From BP-464 sp045805505 (GTDB lineage: Bacteria; Actinomycetota; Thermoleophilia; Solirubrobacterales; Solirubrobacteraceae): 64,000 nt of DNA. The stretch spans positions 15,078-79,077 of the forward strand of contig JBJMLA010000153.1 in NCBI GenBank assembly GCA_045805505.1, written 5' to 3'. This document shows, piece by piece, positions 7,804 to 16,085 of this stretch (its first letter is position 1; the number at the start of each line of letters is the position of its first letter). The position numbers were made by a program, and so were the translations under genes. A model generated the notes under the pieces. The model searched no databases and was not told the origin of the DNA. It saw only the letters and a list, made by a program, of their open reading frames with translations.

Positions 7804-8179
7804 TCTCGTCGAACATGACCTCGCCGTCGAGCGTGCGGTGCACGGGGCACTTCGCGGCGATCACGCGCAGGCGCTCGACCGTCTCGTCGGAGAGGTTGTC
7901 GGGGAAGCGCATGACGAGGTGAAAGCGCGTGGGGCAGCCGCGCTCGGCCGGCGTGTAGTCGCACGACACCTCGACGCCGCCGACCTCCCAGCCCTTGCGC
8001 TGGGCGTACATCTCCATCGTGATCGCGGTGCAGGTGGCGAGGCTGGCGGCGAGCAGCTCCTGCGGGCTCGGCCCGGTGTCCTCGCCGCCCTGGTCGGTCG
8101 GCTCGTCGACCGTCAGGCTGTGCTCGCGGATCTTGACGGTCTGGCGGAACGTTCCGGAGCGGGTGGTGGTGGCCTTCAT
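7775..8179 (-). CDS. OsmC/Ohr-family peroxiredoxin-like protein
   Basis: 134 aa. The family core is present: GPSPQELLAASLATCTAITM, with the first redox Cys at residue 50, and AAKCPVHRTLDGEV, with the second at residue 111. These are the two cysteines that reduce organic hydroperoxides in OsmC/Ohr proteins. The sequence fits the YhfA/OsmC-like branch better than Ohr. It shares a 29-bp overlap with the CoA pyrophosphatase gene and follows the DUF1015 gene by 10 bp, which suggests one transcript. Confidence 0.88.
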   Translation of the reverse strand: MKATTTRSGTFRQTVKIREHSLTVDEPTDQGGEDTGPSPQELLAASLATCTAITMEMYAQRKGWEVGGVEVSCDYTPAERGCPTRFHLVMRFPDNLSDETVERLRVIAAKCPVHRTLDGEVMFDESVERVSLAS

Positions 8180-8189
8180 CGCGCCTCGA

Positions 8190-9446
8190 TCAGATCAGTG
8201 GGTTGAACAGCAGGCCCGTGGGGACCTTCGGGAAGAAGTACGTCGACTTGGGAGGCATGTTGACACCGGTCGCGGCGATCTCCTGCACCTGGCGCACCGG
8301 GTTGGGCCGCAGGAAGAACGCCAGATCGACCTCGCCGGCGGTGACCAGACCGACCGCCTCGTCGTCGGTGCGTGAGTAGGTCAGGCCGTGCTGATGGTCG
8401 ATGTCGTCGTCGGTCAGCTCGAGCGGGCCCTTCAGCAGCAGCGCCTCGAGCACCGCTGTGTCGAGCCGCCGGTAGGGCTCGGGGAACTCGCCCAGGACCT
8501 CGTCGGCGATGGCCTGGTCCTTGAGCGTCAGCCGGTAGGGCTCCTTGAGATGCGCGTCGAGATAGCCGAGCTCGAGCGGGCCGTCGCCCTGCGCCGGTGG
8601 CAGCGCGTCGACCGAGTCGAGCGCCGCGATGTCGAAGTGCTCGCGCAGCGAGGCGGCGAGCGCCTCCTGCGTGGCGGGCGTCGTGCCGGAGACCAGGCGG
8701 TGGGTGGGGAAGACCGTCAGGCCCTCGTCCTCCATCGCGACGAGGTTCATCAGCACGTAGCGGTGCTCGCCCTCGCCACCGATCTCGTCGGCGTAGACCC
8801 GGGCGGTCTCGTAGCGGTGATGGCCGTCGGCGATCAGCAGCTCGGCCTCGCGGGTGGCCGCCTGGACCGCGGCGATCGCGTCGGGGTCCTCGATCCGCCA
8901 CAGGCGGTTGTGGGTGCCGTCCTCGTCGGTCGCCTCGCCCCACGGGTCCTCGCGGGTGAACGGCTCGAGCGCGCTCCAGGCCCGCGCCTGCGGGTCGCTG
9001 AACAGGCTGAAGATCGGGCTCATGTTCGCCCGCGTCGCCCGCGTGAGGTTGAGCCGGTCCTCCTTCGGGCCGGGGTGCGTGCGCTCGTGCGGGCGGATCC
9101 GGCCGGGGCCGTAGTCCTCGACGCGGACGCGCGCGAAGAACCCGCGACGCGTCTTCGCGGCGCCGTCCGGGCCCGTGTAGTCCTGGGTCAGCGCCCACAG
9201 CGCGGGCGTCTCGTCGCGGACGATCGCGCCCTCGGCCTGCCAGCGCTGCATCAGCTCGCCCGCGGTCGCGTACGGGTCGTCGCCGGACGGCAGGTCGACC
9301 TGGACGACGTTGTGCGGCGAGCGGCCCGCGAGCTGCTCGCGCTGGGCCGGGTCGATGACGTCGTAGGGCGGCGCGACGAGATCCTGCAGCGGCCCGGCGA
9401 CCGTCTGGTCGTAGTGCAGGGCGCGTAGGGGCTGGACGTCGGCCAT
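8190..9446 (-). CDS. DUF1015 family protein
   Basis: 418 aa, the usual family length. Diagnostic segments are QDLVAPPYDVIDPAQREQL near the N-terminus, GFFARVRVEDYGPGRIRPHE and RTHPGPKEDRLNLTRAT in the middle, and LIADGHHRYETAR around residue 200. The protein is soluble and widespread in bacteria and archaea. Its enzymatic role in bacteria is not established as far as I know, so none is assigned. A -10-like TAGCGT lies 8 nt before the ATG on the minus strand. It probably leads the transcript DUF1015-OsmC-CoA pyrophosphatase. Confidence 0.88.
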   Translation of the reverse strand: MADVQPLRALHYDQTVAGPLQDLVAPPYDVIDPAQREQLAGRSPHNVVQVDLPSGDDPYATAGELMQRWQAEGAIVRDETPALWALTQDYTGPDGAAKTRRGFFARVRVEDYGPGRIRPHERTHPGPKEDRLNLTRATRANMSPIFSLFSDPQARAWSALEPFTREDPWGEATDEDGTHNRLWRIEDPDAIAAVQAATREAELLIADGHHRYETARVYADEIGGEGEHRYVLMNLVAMEDEGLTVFPTHRLVSGTTPATQEALAASLREHFDIAALDSVDALPPAQGDGPLELGYLDAHLKEPYRLTLKDQAIADEVLGEFPEPYRRLDTAVLEALLLKGPLELTDDDIDHQHGLTYSRTDDEAVGLVTAGEVDLAFFLRPNPVRQVQEIAATGVNMPPKSTYFFPKVPTGLLFNPLI

Positions 9447-9479
9447 CGCGGATTGACGCTATCAGCGCCCCGCCGGCGC

Positions 9480-10091
9480 TCAGCTGTGGGCGCCGAACTC
9501 GTTGACGTAGGTCGCGCCGAGCCCGTCACCGGCGACCGGGTTGCCGAGCGCCAGGCCGACGCCGACGTCACGGAAGCTGCCGTTGAGGATGTTGGCCCGG
9601 TGGCCGGGCGAGTGCATCCACGCGCGCACGATGCGCTTCGGGGTGGCGAGGATGCCCGTGCCCCAGGCGAGGTTCTCGCCGAGGCTGTAGCCGTCGCCCG
9701 GATCCAGATAGGCCGACGCCAGGATCCGCTGCACGAACGTCGAGCCGCTGGGAGAGACGTGGTCGAAGAACGAGCCGGCGACCATGGTCTTCGCGTACTT
9801 GGTCGCGACGTGCTGCAGCGGGCGGTTGGCGTGCAGCTTGGAGAGGTCGTGCCTGGCGCGCTCGACGTTGAGCAGGCACAGGGTGGCGCGGCGGACGACG
9901 GCGACGTTGTCGCTCGCGGGCACCACGTCCTGGTTCTCGCACTTGGGCTTTGGCGCCGGGCAGGTGACGCCGGCGACGCACGGGACCTGCGCCCTCCACA
10001 CGGCCGCACCGGCGGGCGCGGCGGGGGCGGCGATGACAGTCGTGATGGCCGCGGCGAACAGCGCGCGGCGAAAGCTTCGAGACGGCGGCAT
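9480..10091 (-). CDS. Secreted CAP/SCP-domain protein
   Basis: 203 aa. The signal peptide is at residues ~1-29 (RALFAAAITTVIAAPAAPAG). The CAP (cysteine-rich secretory/antigen 5/PR-1) domain follows, with LCLLNVERARHDLSKLHANR, the conserved His in VAGSFFDHVSPSG, the Glu in SLGENLAWGTG, and WMHSPGHRANILNGSFRDVG. The His/Glu set of the CAP cavity is therefore complete. Four Cys near the mature N-terminus may form disulfides. Bacterial CAP proteins are extracellular with mostly unknown function. A purine-rich SD (GAGCAGGCAGG) precedes the ATG. Confidence 0.88.
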   Translation of the reverse strand: MPPSRSFRRALFAAAITTVIAAPAAPAGAAVWRAQVPCVAGVTCPAPKPKCENQDVVPASDNVAVVRRATLCLLNVERARHDLSKLHANRPLQHVATKYAKTMVAGSFFDHVSPSGSTFVQRILASAYLDPGDGYSLGENLAWGTGILATPKRIVRAWMHSPGHRANILNGSFRDVGVGLALGNPVAGDGLGATYVNEFGAHS

Positions 10092-10189
10092 CCTGCCTGC
10101 TCCTCAGTTGTTTCCGTACGAAGGAGCACCCCTGCTCCCACAGGGACTATCGGCGCGCGGCGCCGGTCACTTGAGGAGCTTTGGGCAAG

Positions 10190-10263
10190 TCGGGGCGGCG
10201 GGACTCGAACCCGCGACCTCGTCGTCCCAAACGACGCGCGCTACCAGGCTGCGCTACGCCCCG
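10190..10263 (-). tRNA. tRNA-Pro (anticodon TGG)
   Basis: 74 nt. The acceptor stem CGGGGCG pairs with CGCCCCG, followed by discriminator A. The anticodon stem CGTCG/CGACG encloses loop TTTGGGA, giving anticodon TGG. The T arm GCGGGTTCGAGTCCCGC is complete. The 3' CCA is not encoded. Confidence 0.95.
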
Positions 10264-10332
10264 ATTCGGTCAATCCTAAGGCGATCGCACATCAGGGGTC
10301 TGATCGCTTGGTGGGTGGGTACGCAGGTCGCG

Positions 10333-11109
10333 ATGCGCCGCGCGCTCGTGCTCGTCCTGCTGACCACGCTGACCCCCGCGGCTGCCGCGGACGCGGCGGG
10401 GTGGTCGGGGGCGGTGCGGCGGGCGGAGCGCTACGCGATGCACCGGGCGGGGAGCGTGTCGTTCGCGGTGATCGACGAGCGGGGGCGCAAGCGGGGCTAC
10501 CGGCAGTTCGCGGGCTGGTATAGCGCGAGCCTGCTCAAGCCGGTGATCCTCGGGACCTACCTCACCCGGCGTTCGATCCGCGACCGGCCGCTGACGCGTG
10601 ACGAGCGGCGGTTGATGGAGCCGATGATCCGCGCGTCCGCCGACGATCCGGCCAGCGCGCTGTTCGTCCGGCTGACCCCGGGGAGGATCCAGCGCTTTGG
10701 GCGCCGCCACGGCCTGCGCAGCATCCGCGTCGCCGCGCCCATCTGGGGCTCGACCATCATCACCGCCGCGGGCTATGCGCGCTTCATCCGCCGGCTGCCC
10801 GACGACATCCCGCCGCGCCACCGGCGCTTCGCCCAGCGCCTGCTGCGGTCGATCGTCCCGTCACAGCGCTGGGGCATCGCGCGCGTCAGGCCGAGCGGCT
10901 GGACCCTGCTGTTCAAGGGCGGCTGGCGGGCGGGTCGCGGCTACGGCCGGATCGTCAACCAGGCGGCGCGGCTCGAGTGCCACGGGACGATCGTCTCGCT
11001 GGCCGTCCTCACCGACCGCGACCCGTCCCACGGGTACGGGACGCAGACCGTCGAAGGAGTGGCGCGGCGGCTCCTGCGCCCACTCCGCCCGTGCGGGGCG
11101 CCACAATGA
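10333..11109 (+). CDS. Secreted serine hydrolase of the beta-lactamase class A-like fold
   Basis: 258 aa with a signal peptide (MRRALVLVLLTTLTPAAAAD). The motif YSASLLKPVILGTYL contains an SxxK active-site tetrad equivalent (SLLK). LLFKGGWRAGRGYG occupies the place of the KTG box. The second SxN element is not clear. It is therefore a penicillin-binding/beta-lactamase-fold hydrolase, and real beta-lactam hydrolysis cannot be claimed. It lies between two tRNA genes, and its stop is only 8 bp before tRNA-Arg. Confidence 0.7.
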   Translation: MRRALVLVLLTTLTPAAAADAAGWSGAVRRAERYAMHRAGSVSFAVIDERGRKRGYRQFAGWYSASLLKPVILGTYLTRRSIRDRPLTRDERRLMEPMIRASADDPASALFVRLTPGRIQRFGRRHGLRSIRVAAPIWGSTIITAAGYARFIRRLPDDIPPRHRRFAQRLLRSIVPSQRWGIARVRPSGWTLLFKGGWRAGRGYGRIVNQAARLECHGTIVSLAVLTDRDPSHGYGTQTVEGVARRLLRPLRPCGAPQ

Positions 11110-11117
11110 GTCCGCTC

Positions 11118-11191
11118 GCCCCCGTAGCTCAACTGGATAGAGCGCGCGGCTTCTACCCGCGATGTTGCAGGTTCGAGTCCTGCCGGGGGCG
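11118..11191 (+). tRNA. tRNA-Arg (anticodon TCT)
   Basis: 74 nt. Acceptor stem GCCCCCG/CGGGGGC with discriminator G; D arm GCTC..GAGC; anticodon stem CGCGG/CCGCG enclosing loop CTTCTAC (anticodon TCT at 11152-11154); T arm GCAGGTTCGAGTCCTGC. It reads rare AGA codons. No CCA is encoded. Confidence 0.95.
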
Positions 11192-11208
11192 TTTTGGGGC
11201 GGGCTAGG

Positions 11209-12795
11209 ATGCGGACTGTGGAGTCCGTTTCGAGTCCAGCGGCGCCGGAGGAGCACGACGGGTCCCTGTCGGGCCGCGCGCTGGCGACCGTCTTCGGCGC
11301 GCTCATGCTCGGGATGTTCCTGGCCGCGCTCGACCAGACGATCGTCTCGACGGCGCTGCCGACCATCGTCGGAGACCTCGGCGGGCTCGACCACCTCGCG
11401 TGGGTCGTCACGTCGTACCTGCTGGCCTCCACCGCCTCGACGCCGCTCTACGGCAAGCTCGGCGACATGTACGGCCGCAAGCCGTTGTTCCTTGCGGCGA
11501 TCGTGATCTTCCTGGCCGGCTCGATGCTTGCCGGTCTCAGCCAGACGATGGGCGAGCTCGTCGCCTTCCGGGCCATCCAGGGCGCGGGCGCCGGCGGCCT
11601 GATGGTCGGCGCGCAGGCGATCATCGCCGACATCGTCGCCCCCCGCGACCGCGGCCGCTACATGGGCCTGATCGGCGGCGTGTTCGCCATCGCCTCGGTC
11701 GCCGGGCCACTGCTCGGCGGCTTCTTCGTCGAGGCGCTGTCCTGGCGCTGGGTCTTCTACGTCAACATGCCGATCGGCCTGATCGCCGTCCTCGTGGTCA
11801 TCTTCCGGCTGCACCTGCGCACGCCGCCGCAGCGCCACTCGATCGACTACCTCGGCGCGGTGCTGCTGACCATCTCGGTCAGTGCGCTCACGCTGCTGAC
11901 GACGTGGGGCGGCAACGAGTACGAGTGGGGCTCGCCGGTGATCGCCGGCCTCGGCGCGGTGTTCGCGGTGTTCCTCGTCGCCTTCATCCGGCAGGAGCAG
12001 CGCGCCGTCGAGCCGATCATCCCGCTGGAGCTGTTCCGCTCCGGCGTCTTCCGGATCGCCACCAGCCTGGGCTTCGTCATCGGTCTGGCCATGTTCGGGG
12101 CGATCATCTTCATCCCGCTGTTCCTGCAGCTCGTCTACGGCGTGAGCCCGACGAGCTCGGGGCTGCGGATGCTGCCGCTGATGGGCGGCCTGCTGACGGC
12201 CAGCATCGTCTCGGGCCGGATCATCGCCCGCATCGGGCGGTACAAGGCGTTCCCCGTCGCCGGCACCGCGGTGACCGCCATCGGCATGTTCCTGCTGTCG
12301 CTGCTGAAGACCGACACCGCCCCGTGGGTGGCGTCGGCCTACATGCTCGTCCTGGGCGCCGGCCTGGGCCTGACCATGCAGGTCATCGTCCTTGTCGTCC
12401 AGAACGACGCGCCGCGCCGTGACGTCGGCGTCGCCACGTCGACGGCGACGTTCATGCGCTCGATGGGTGGCTCGCTGGGCGTCGCGCTGTTCGGCGCGAT
12501 CTTCGCCTCGCGGCTGCACAGCGAGCTGAGCTCGCTGCCGCCGGCCGTGGCCTCGAAGCTCCCCGGCGGCATCAACGTCAACCCCGAGGAGGTGCACGCG
12601 CTGCCGACCGTCGTGCGCCACGACTTCCTCCTGGCCTTCGTCGACGCGCTGTCGCCGGTGTTCCTGGTCGGAACCGGGCTCGCCGCCGCGGCGTTCGTGC
12701 TGTCGCTGTTCCTCAAGGAGGTCCCGCTGCGCGCCCGCGTCCCGGACGTCGCCGAGGCGGGCGCCGAAGGAGCGGTGACTCCCGCCCACGTGTGA
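11209..12795 (+). CDS. MFS drug-exporter (DHA2, 14-TM, EmrB/QacA type)
   Basis: 528 aa from the ATG at 11209. A leaderless GTG at 11218, 7 nt after a -10-like TAGGAT, is an alternative start. Signatures are LDQTIVSTALPTIVGDLGGL in TM1, the loop-2 motif GKLGDMYGRKPLF, and GALGFMFxR-like FRAIQGAGAGGLMVGAQAII. About 14 hydrophobic segments are visible, matching proton-driven multidrug exporters. The substrate cannot be predicted. It starts 17 bp after tRNA-Arg. Confidence 0.92.
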   Translation: MRTVESVSSPAAPEEHDGSLSGRALATVFGALMLGMFLAALDQTIVSTALPTIVGDLGGLDHLAWVVTSYLLASTASTPLYGKLGDMYGRKPLFLAAIVIFLAGSMLAGLSQTMGELVAFRAIQGAGAGGLMVGAQAIIADIVAPRDRGRYMGLIGGVFAIASVAGPLLGGFFVEALSWRWVFYVNMPIGLIAVLVVIFRLHLRTPPQRHSIDYLGAVLLTISVSALTLLTTWGGNEYEWGSPVIAGLGAVFAVFLVAFIRQEQRAVEPIIPLELFRSGVFRIATSLGFVIGLAMFGAIIFIPLFLQLVYGVSPTSSGLRMLPLMGGLLTASIVSGRIIARIGRYKAFPVAGTAVTAIGMFLLSLLKTDTAPWVASAYMLVLGAGLGLTMQVIVLVVQNDAPRRDVGVATSTATFMRSMGGSLGVALFGAIFASRLHSELSSLPPAVASKLPGGINVNPEEVHALPTVVRHDFLLAFVDALSPVFLVGTGLAAAAFVLSLFLKEVPLRARVPDVAEAGAEGAVTPAHV

Positions 12796-12805
12796 ACGTG
12801 ATCGT

Positions 12806-12817
12806 GTACATTTGTAC
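12806..12817. promoter_or_regulatory. Short palindrome overlapping the methyltransferase promoter
   Basis: GTACA-TT-TGTAC is a perfect 5-bp inverted repeat with a 2-nt spacer, 3 nt before the ATG at 12821. A -10-like TACATT (12807-12812) lies inside it. It could be an operator that also serves a leaderless promoter. Confidence 0.35.
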
Positions 12818-12820
12818 GTG

Positions 12821-13495
12821 ATGACGAACACGATCGAGGTCTTCGAGCGACACGCCGGCCAGTACGAGGCCCAGCGCCGGCGGCTCATCCCGCCCTACGA
12901 CGCCTTCTACGGCACGGCTCTCGACGCGCTCGGCCTGGCCGCCGCGCCGCCGCGGCGCGTCCTTGACCTCGGCGCCGGCACCGGCCTGCTGGCCCGCATG
13001 GTCCTGGCGCGCCACCCCGAGGCCCGCGTCACGCTGCTCGACGGCGCGCCCGCGATGCTCGACGAGGCGCGCGCGACGATCGGCGAGGACGCCGGCTACG
13101 TCGTGGCCGATCTGGTCGACGAGCTCCCGGCGGGCGAGTGGGACGCGGTGGTCAGCGCCCTGGCGATCCACCACCTCGCCGACGACGCGAAGGCCGACCT
13201 CTACGCCCGGATCCACGCGGCGCTGGTCCCCGGCGGCGTCTTCGTCAACGCCGAGCAGGTCGCCGCGCCCACCGCGCGCCTCGAGGCCGCCAACGCCGCG
13301 TGGCACGCGCGCCGCGCCGCCGAGGCCGGGTCCGGGGAGCAGGAGTGGGCGGGGGCCGTCGAGCGCATGCGCCAGGACCGCACGGCAACCGTCGAGCAGC
13401 AGCTCGGATGGCTGCGCGACGCGGGCTTCGCCGACGCCGACTGCCTGTTCAAGGACCACTGCTTCGCGGTGCTCGCCGCGCGGCGGGCCGGCTAG
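12821..13495 (+). CDS. SAM-dependent class I methyltransferase
   Basis: 224 aa. Motif I is RRVLDLGAGTGLLARMVLAR (residues ~45-65). The acidic end of beta-2 is VTLLDGAPAMLDEA, and motif IV is WDAVVSALAIHHLADDAK. The segment HHLADDAKADLYARIHAALV resembles methyltransferase_25/11 types. The substrate is unknown. The stop is directly followed by the ATG of the aminotransferase gene with no gap, so the two are probably cotranscribed. A small palindrome at 12806-12817 overlaps the promoter. Confidence 0.88.
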   Translation: MTNTIEVFERHAGQYEAQRRRLIPPYDAFYGTALDALGLAAAPPRRVLDLGAGTGLLARMVLARHPEARVTLLDGAPAMLDEARATIGEDAGYVVADLVDELPAGEWDAVVSALAIHHLADDAKADLYARIHAALVPGGVFVNAEQVAAPTARLEAANAAWHARRAAEAGSGEQEWAGAVERMRQDRTATVEQQLGWLRDAGFADADCLFKDHCFAVLAARRAG

Positions 13496-14689
13496 ATGGA
13501 CGGCGTCTCGGCGCGGCTGGCGGGCGTCGAGGGCTCGGCGGTCCGCGAGATCCTCAAGCTCACCGAGCGCCCCGAGGTGCTGTCGATGGCCGGCGGCCTC
13601 CCGGCTCCCGAGCTGTTCGATGCCGAGCGGCTGGCCGCGGCGTTCGCGGCGGTGCTCGCCGAGCCGGGCCTTCGCGGCGCGCTGCAGTACTCGGTGACCG
13701 AGGGCGACCCCGGCCTGCGCGCGCAGCTCGCCGCGCTGTGCCAGGCGCGCGGCCTCGACACGCAGGCCGACCAGGTCCTCGTCACCACCGGCTCCCAGCA
13801 GGCCCTGGACCTCGCCGTCACCGGTCTCACCGACCCCGGCGACGTCGTCATCGTCGAGCGGCCCTGCTACCTGGCCGCCGTGCAGCTCTTCCGGCTCTCG
13901 GGCCTGCGCATCGTCAGCGCGAAGACCGACGCCGACGGGCTCGATCCCGACGCGGTCCGCGCCGCCGTCCGCGAGCACGGCGCGAAGCTGATCTACACGG
14001 TCCCGGCGTTTCAGAACCCGACGGGCGTGACGCTGACCGCCGAGCGGCGAGCGGCGCTGGCACGCATCGCGGAGGAGGAGGGCTGCTGGATCGTCGAGGA
14101 CGATCCCTACGGCGAGCTGCGCTACCGCGGCACCGCGTCGGCGCCGATCGCCGCGATGGGCGGCGAGCGAGTGGCCTACGTCTCGAGCCTCTCGAAGGTC
14201 GTCGCGCCCGGGCTGCGCGTCGGCTGGCTCGTCGCGCCGCCGGCGTTGCGCGCGGCGCTCGTCGTCGCCAAGCAGGCGCGCGACCTGCACACCTCCACCG
14301 TCGATCAGCGAGCGGCCGCCCACTACCTCGCCTCGGGCCGGCTGCCCGCGCACCTCGACGGCGTGCGGCGCGAGTACGGCGCACGGCTCGACGCCCTCCT
14401 CGACGTGCTGCCCGCCGCGCTACCCGATGGCTCGCGGTGGACCACGCCCGAGGGCGGGATGTTCGTGTGGGTGACGCTCCCTGAGCATCTCGACGCCGGC
14501 GCGCTGCTGGCCGACGCCGTCGCCGAGGGCGTCGCCTACGTGCCGGGCGCGCCGTTCTACGCCGACGCGCCCGCGGCCAACACGCTGCGGCTGTCGTTCG
14601 TCACCCTCCGCGAGGAGGAGATCCGCGAGGGCATGGCCCGGCTCGCCCGCGTGCTGCGGATCGAGCCGGGTGTGCCCGTGCGGGGCTAG
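13496..14689 (+). CDS. PLP-dependent aminotransferase (class I/II, 2-aminoadipate/MocR-like core)
   Basis: 397 aa. The N-terminus (ILKLTERPEVLSMAGGLPAP) and VTTGSQQALDLAVTGLTDPG match the fold-type I aminotransferases related to 2-aminoadipate transaminase (LysN) and MocR C-terminal domains. FQNPTGVTLTAERR is conserved, and YVSSLSKVVAPGLRVGWLVA holds the Schiff-base Lys. The Arg that binds the substrate carboxylate is in NTLRLSFVTL. There is no N-terminal GntR helix-turn-helix, so it is an enzyme rather than a MocR regulator. It converges with the next gene, with a 4-bp overlap. Confidence 0.9.
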   Translation: MDGVSARLAGVEGSAVREILKLTERPEVLSMAGGLPAPELFDAERLAAAFAAVLAEPGLRGALQYSVTEGDPGLRAQLAALCQARGLDTQADQVLVTTGSQQALDLAVTGLTDPGDVVIVERPCYLAAVQLFRLSGLRIVSAKTDADGLDPDAVRAAVREHGAKLIYTVPAFQNPTGVTLTAERRAALARIAEEEGCWIVEDDPYGELRYRGTASAPIAAMGGERVAYVSSLSKVVAPGLRVGWLVAPPALRAALVVAKQARDLHTSTVDQRAAAHYLASGRLPAHLDGVRREYGARLDALLDVLPAALPDGSRWTTPEGGMFVWVTLPEHLDAGALLADAVAEGVAYVPGAPFYADAPAANTLRLSFVTLREEEIREGMARLARVLRIEPGVPVRG

Positions 14690-15660
14690 GAGACGACGAC
14701 CGACTTGCGGCTGCTCGAGCCGGCGATGTGGTCGCCGTCAGCCGGAGCGACGCGGACCCGGTAGGTGCCGCTCTTGGTGATCCGCACGCGCTTGGCGTAC
14801 TTCGAGCGCGGGGTGGCCCCGACCGGTGTGGCGGTCACCAGCGTCGTCGACGCGACGGTCCGCCAGGCGCCCGACGCGGTCCGCCGCTGGATGCGGGCGA
14901 CCGCACCATCGTGGGCGGGGAGCACGGTGCCGGAGAACAGCACACGCTGTCCGCGGGTCGGCGTCGTGTCACCGAGGCTGAGGGTCACCTTGACCCGGAC
15001 CCGGACGGTGACCGCCGGGCTGGTGACCGTGGCCTTCTTGTCTCCCGACGTCACCCGGTACTGGGTGGTCTGCGCGGGCGAGACGACGATCGAGTACTTG
15101 CCCGTCGCGTCGGTCACGGCCGTCAGGCCGGTCGACTTGAAGCTGCCCGACGTGGGGGTCGTGCTGCCCTCGAGCGTCACGGTGACGCCGGCCGTCGTCG
15201 AGCCGGTGAGCGTGCCCGAGATGGTGGTCGGGCGGCCGAAGGTGACCGTGCGGTTGCTGGTGGCGATGCTCAGTGCCGGCGCCGGGGCTCCCGGGGCGGG
15301 CGTGGTGAACGTGGCGTCGGCGCCGGGGACGGTGCCGTCGGCGTTGACCGCCACGACGCGGTAGTGGTAGGCCGTCGACGGCGCGAGCGCGGTGACGTCC
15401 GCCGACACCGACTTGTTCGCGTTGCCCTGGATGGGGCCCTGCGTCGCGGTCTTGGTGCCGTACGTCGTGCTCGTCCCGTACTCGAAGTAGTAGGTGGTGT
15501 CGGTGTTGTTGGGAGACACCGTGCCGTTGAGCGTCGCCGTGGTGGCGGTGACGGCGGTGGCGGCCGTCGTGGTCGCTGCGGGCGCTGCGGCGAGGGCGAG
15601 GCCGGCGCTGGCGCCGAGCACGGCACACGCCGACAGCGTGAGCCTGGTGAGAGTCTTCAT
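14686..15660 (-). CDS. Secreted fibronectin-III-like / Ig-like surface protein
   Basis: 324 aa. The signal peptide (TLSACAVLGASAGLALAAAP) is followed by a Thr/Ala-rich FnIII-like domain (~35-120), with YYFEYGTSTTYG and LAPSTAYHYRVVAVNADGTV. Two beta-sandwich repeats follow (~130-325) of the kind VTFGRPTTISGTLTG and PTRGQRVLFSGTVLPAHDGA, which are common in actinobacterial bacterial-Ig/YtkA-like secreted proteins. No anchoring motif is visible. The likely role is extracellular adhesion or structure, inferred from composition. Confidence 0.75.
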   Translation of the reverse strand: MKTLTRLTLSACAVLGASAGLALAAAPAATTTAATAVTATTATLNGTVSPNNTDTTYYFEYGTSTTYGTKTATQGPIQGNANKSVSADVTALAPSTAYHYRVVAVNADGTVPGADATFTTPAPGAPAPALSIATSNRTVTFGRPTTISGTLTGSTTAGVTVTLEGSTTPTSGSFKSTGLTAVTDATGKYSIVVSPAQTTQYRVTSGDKKATVTSPAVTVRVRVKVTLSLGDTTPTRGQRVLFSGTVLPAHDGAVARIQRRTASGAWRTVASTTLVTATPVGATPRSKYAKRVRITKSGTYRVRVAPADGDHIAGSSSRKSVVVS

Positions 15661-15747
15661 CTGAGAGCCTTTGTCCGGGGAAACTGCTGGTAATGAGGCA
15701 GACGTGCCGCTGGCGCCAGGGTTGGCCGGTTGGCACCGCGGCCGGCC

Positions 15748-15999
15748 ATGGTCCTGCCGCCGCAGCGCAGCGCGCTCGTGGTCGCGACCGCCCGCCAGCT
15801 CAAGTTCCGGCCGTCAGACGCCGACTGCTTGGACATGCGGCAATTCGCCAGCTCCGCGTTCGACGCGCTCATCGCGGTCACGATCGTCGTGGGTATCCCT
15901 GCCTCGGCGATCCAGGCCACGCCCGTCGTGCTGGCGGTCACGGGTACGGCGATCCTGCTGGCCTGCTGGCGGTTCTCGGTCGAGCGCCGCGCCGGATAG
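15748..15999 (+). CDS. Small putative membrane protein
   Basis: 83 aa. The frame has strong G/C at third positions, like its neighbours, and encodes two short hydrophobic segments (FDALIAVTIVVGIPASAIQ and VVLAVTGTAILLACW). No good SD is visible, and an in-frame TTG at 15730 is an alternative start. It lies in the 425-bp gap between 15660 and 16086. Apart from this frame and a probable promoter for the 16086 gene, I see nothing there. Confidence 0.4.
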   Translation: MVLPPQRSALVVATARQLKFRPSDADCLDMRQFASSAFDALIAVTIVVGIPASAIQATPVVLAVTGTAILLACWRFSVERRAG

Positions 16000-16085
16000 A
16001 CGTCCATTGCCTGTTGCCGTGCCTGCGTTCAGCCCTTAGGCTCCGCGCTCGCGAGCGGGGGCTCGCCTGACCAGGGGGTAGGGCG

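Noticed and set aside
10333..11109. Calling the SxxK protein a beta-lactamase
   Set aside because: The SLLK motif fits the fold, but the SDN and KTG elements are not clear, so only a serine-hydrolase assignment is supported.
11535..11540. TCTCAG inside the MFS gene (also single words at about 35056 and 35161)
   Set aside because: Single words within coding sequence, with no second box at 11 bp and no -10 in register.
15657..16007. Minus-strand 116-codon frame opposite the small membrane protein
   Set aside because: The plus-strand frame has better third-position G/C and two hydrophobic segments. The minus frame has no recognisable features and overlaps the neighbouring secreted-protein start.
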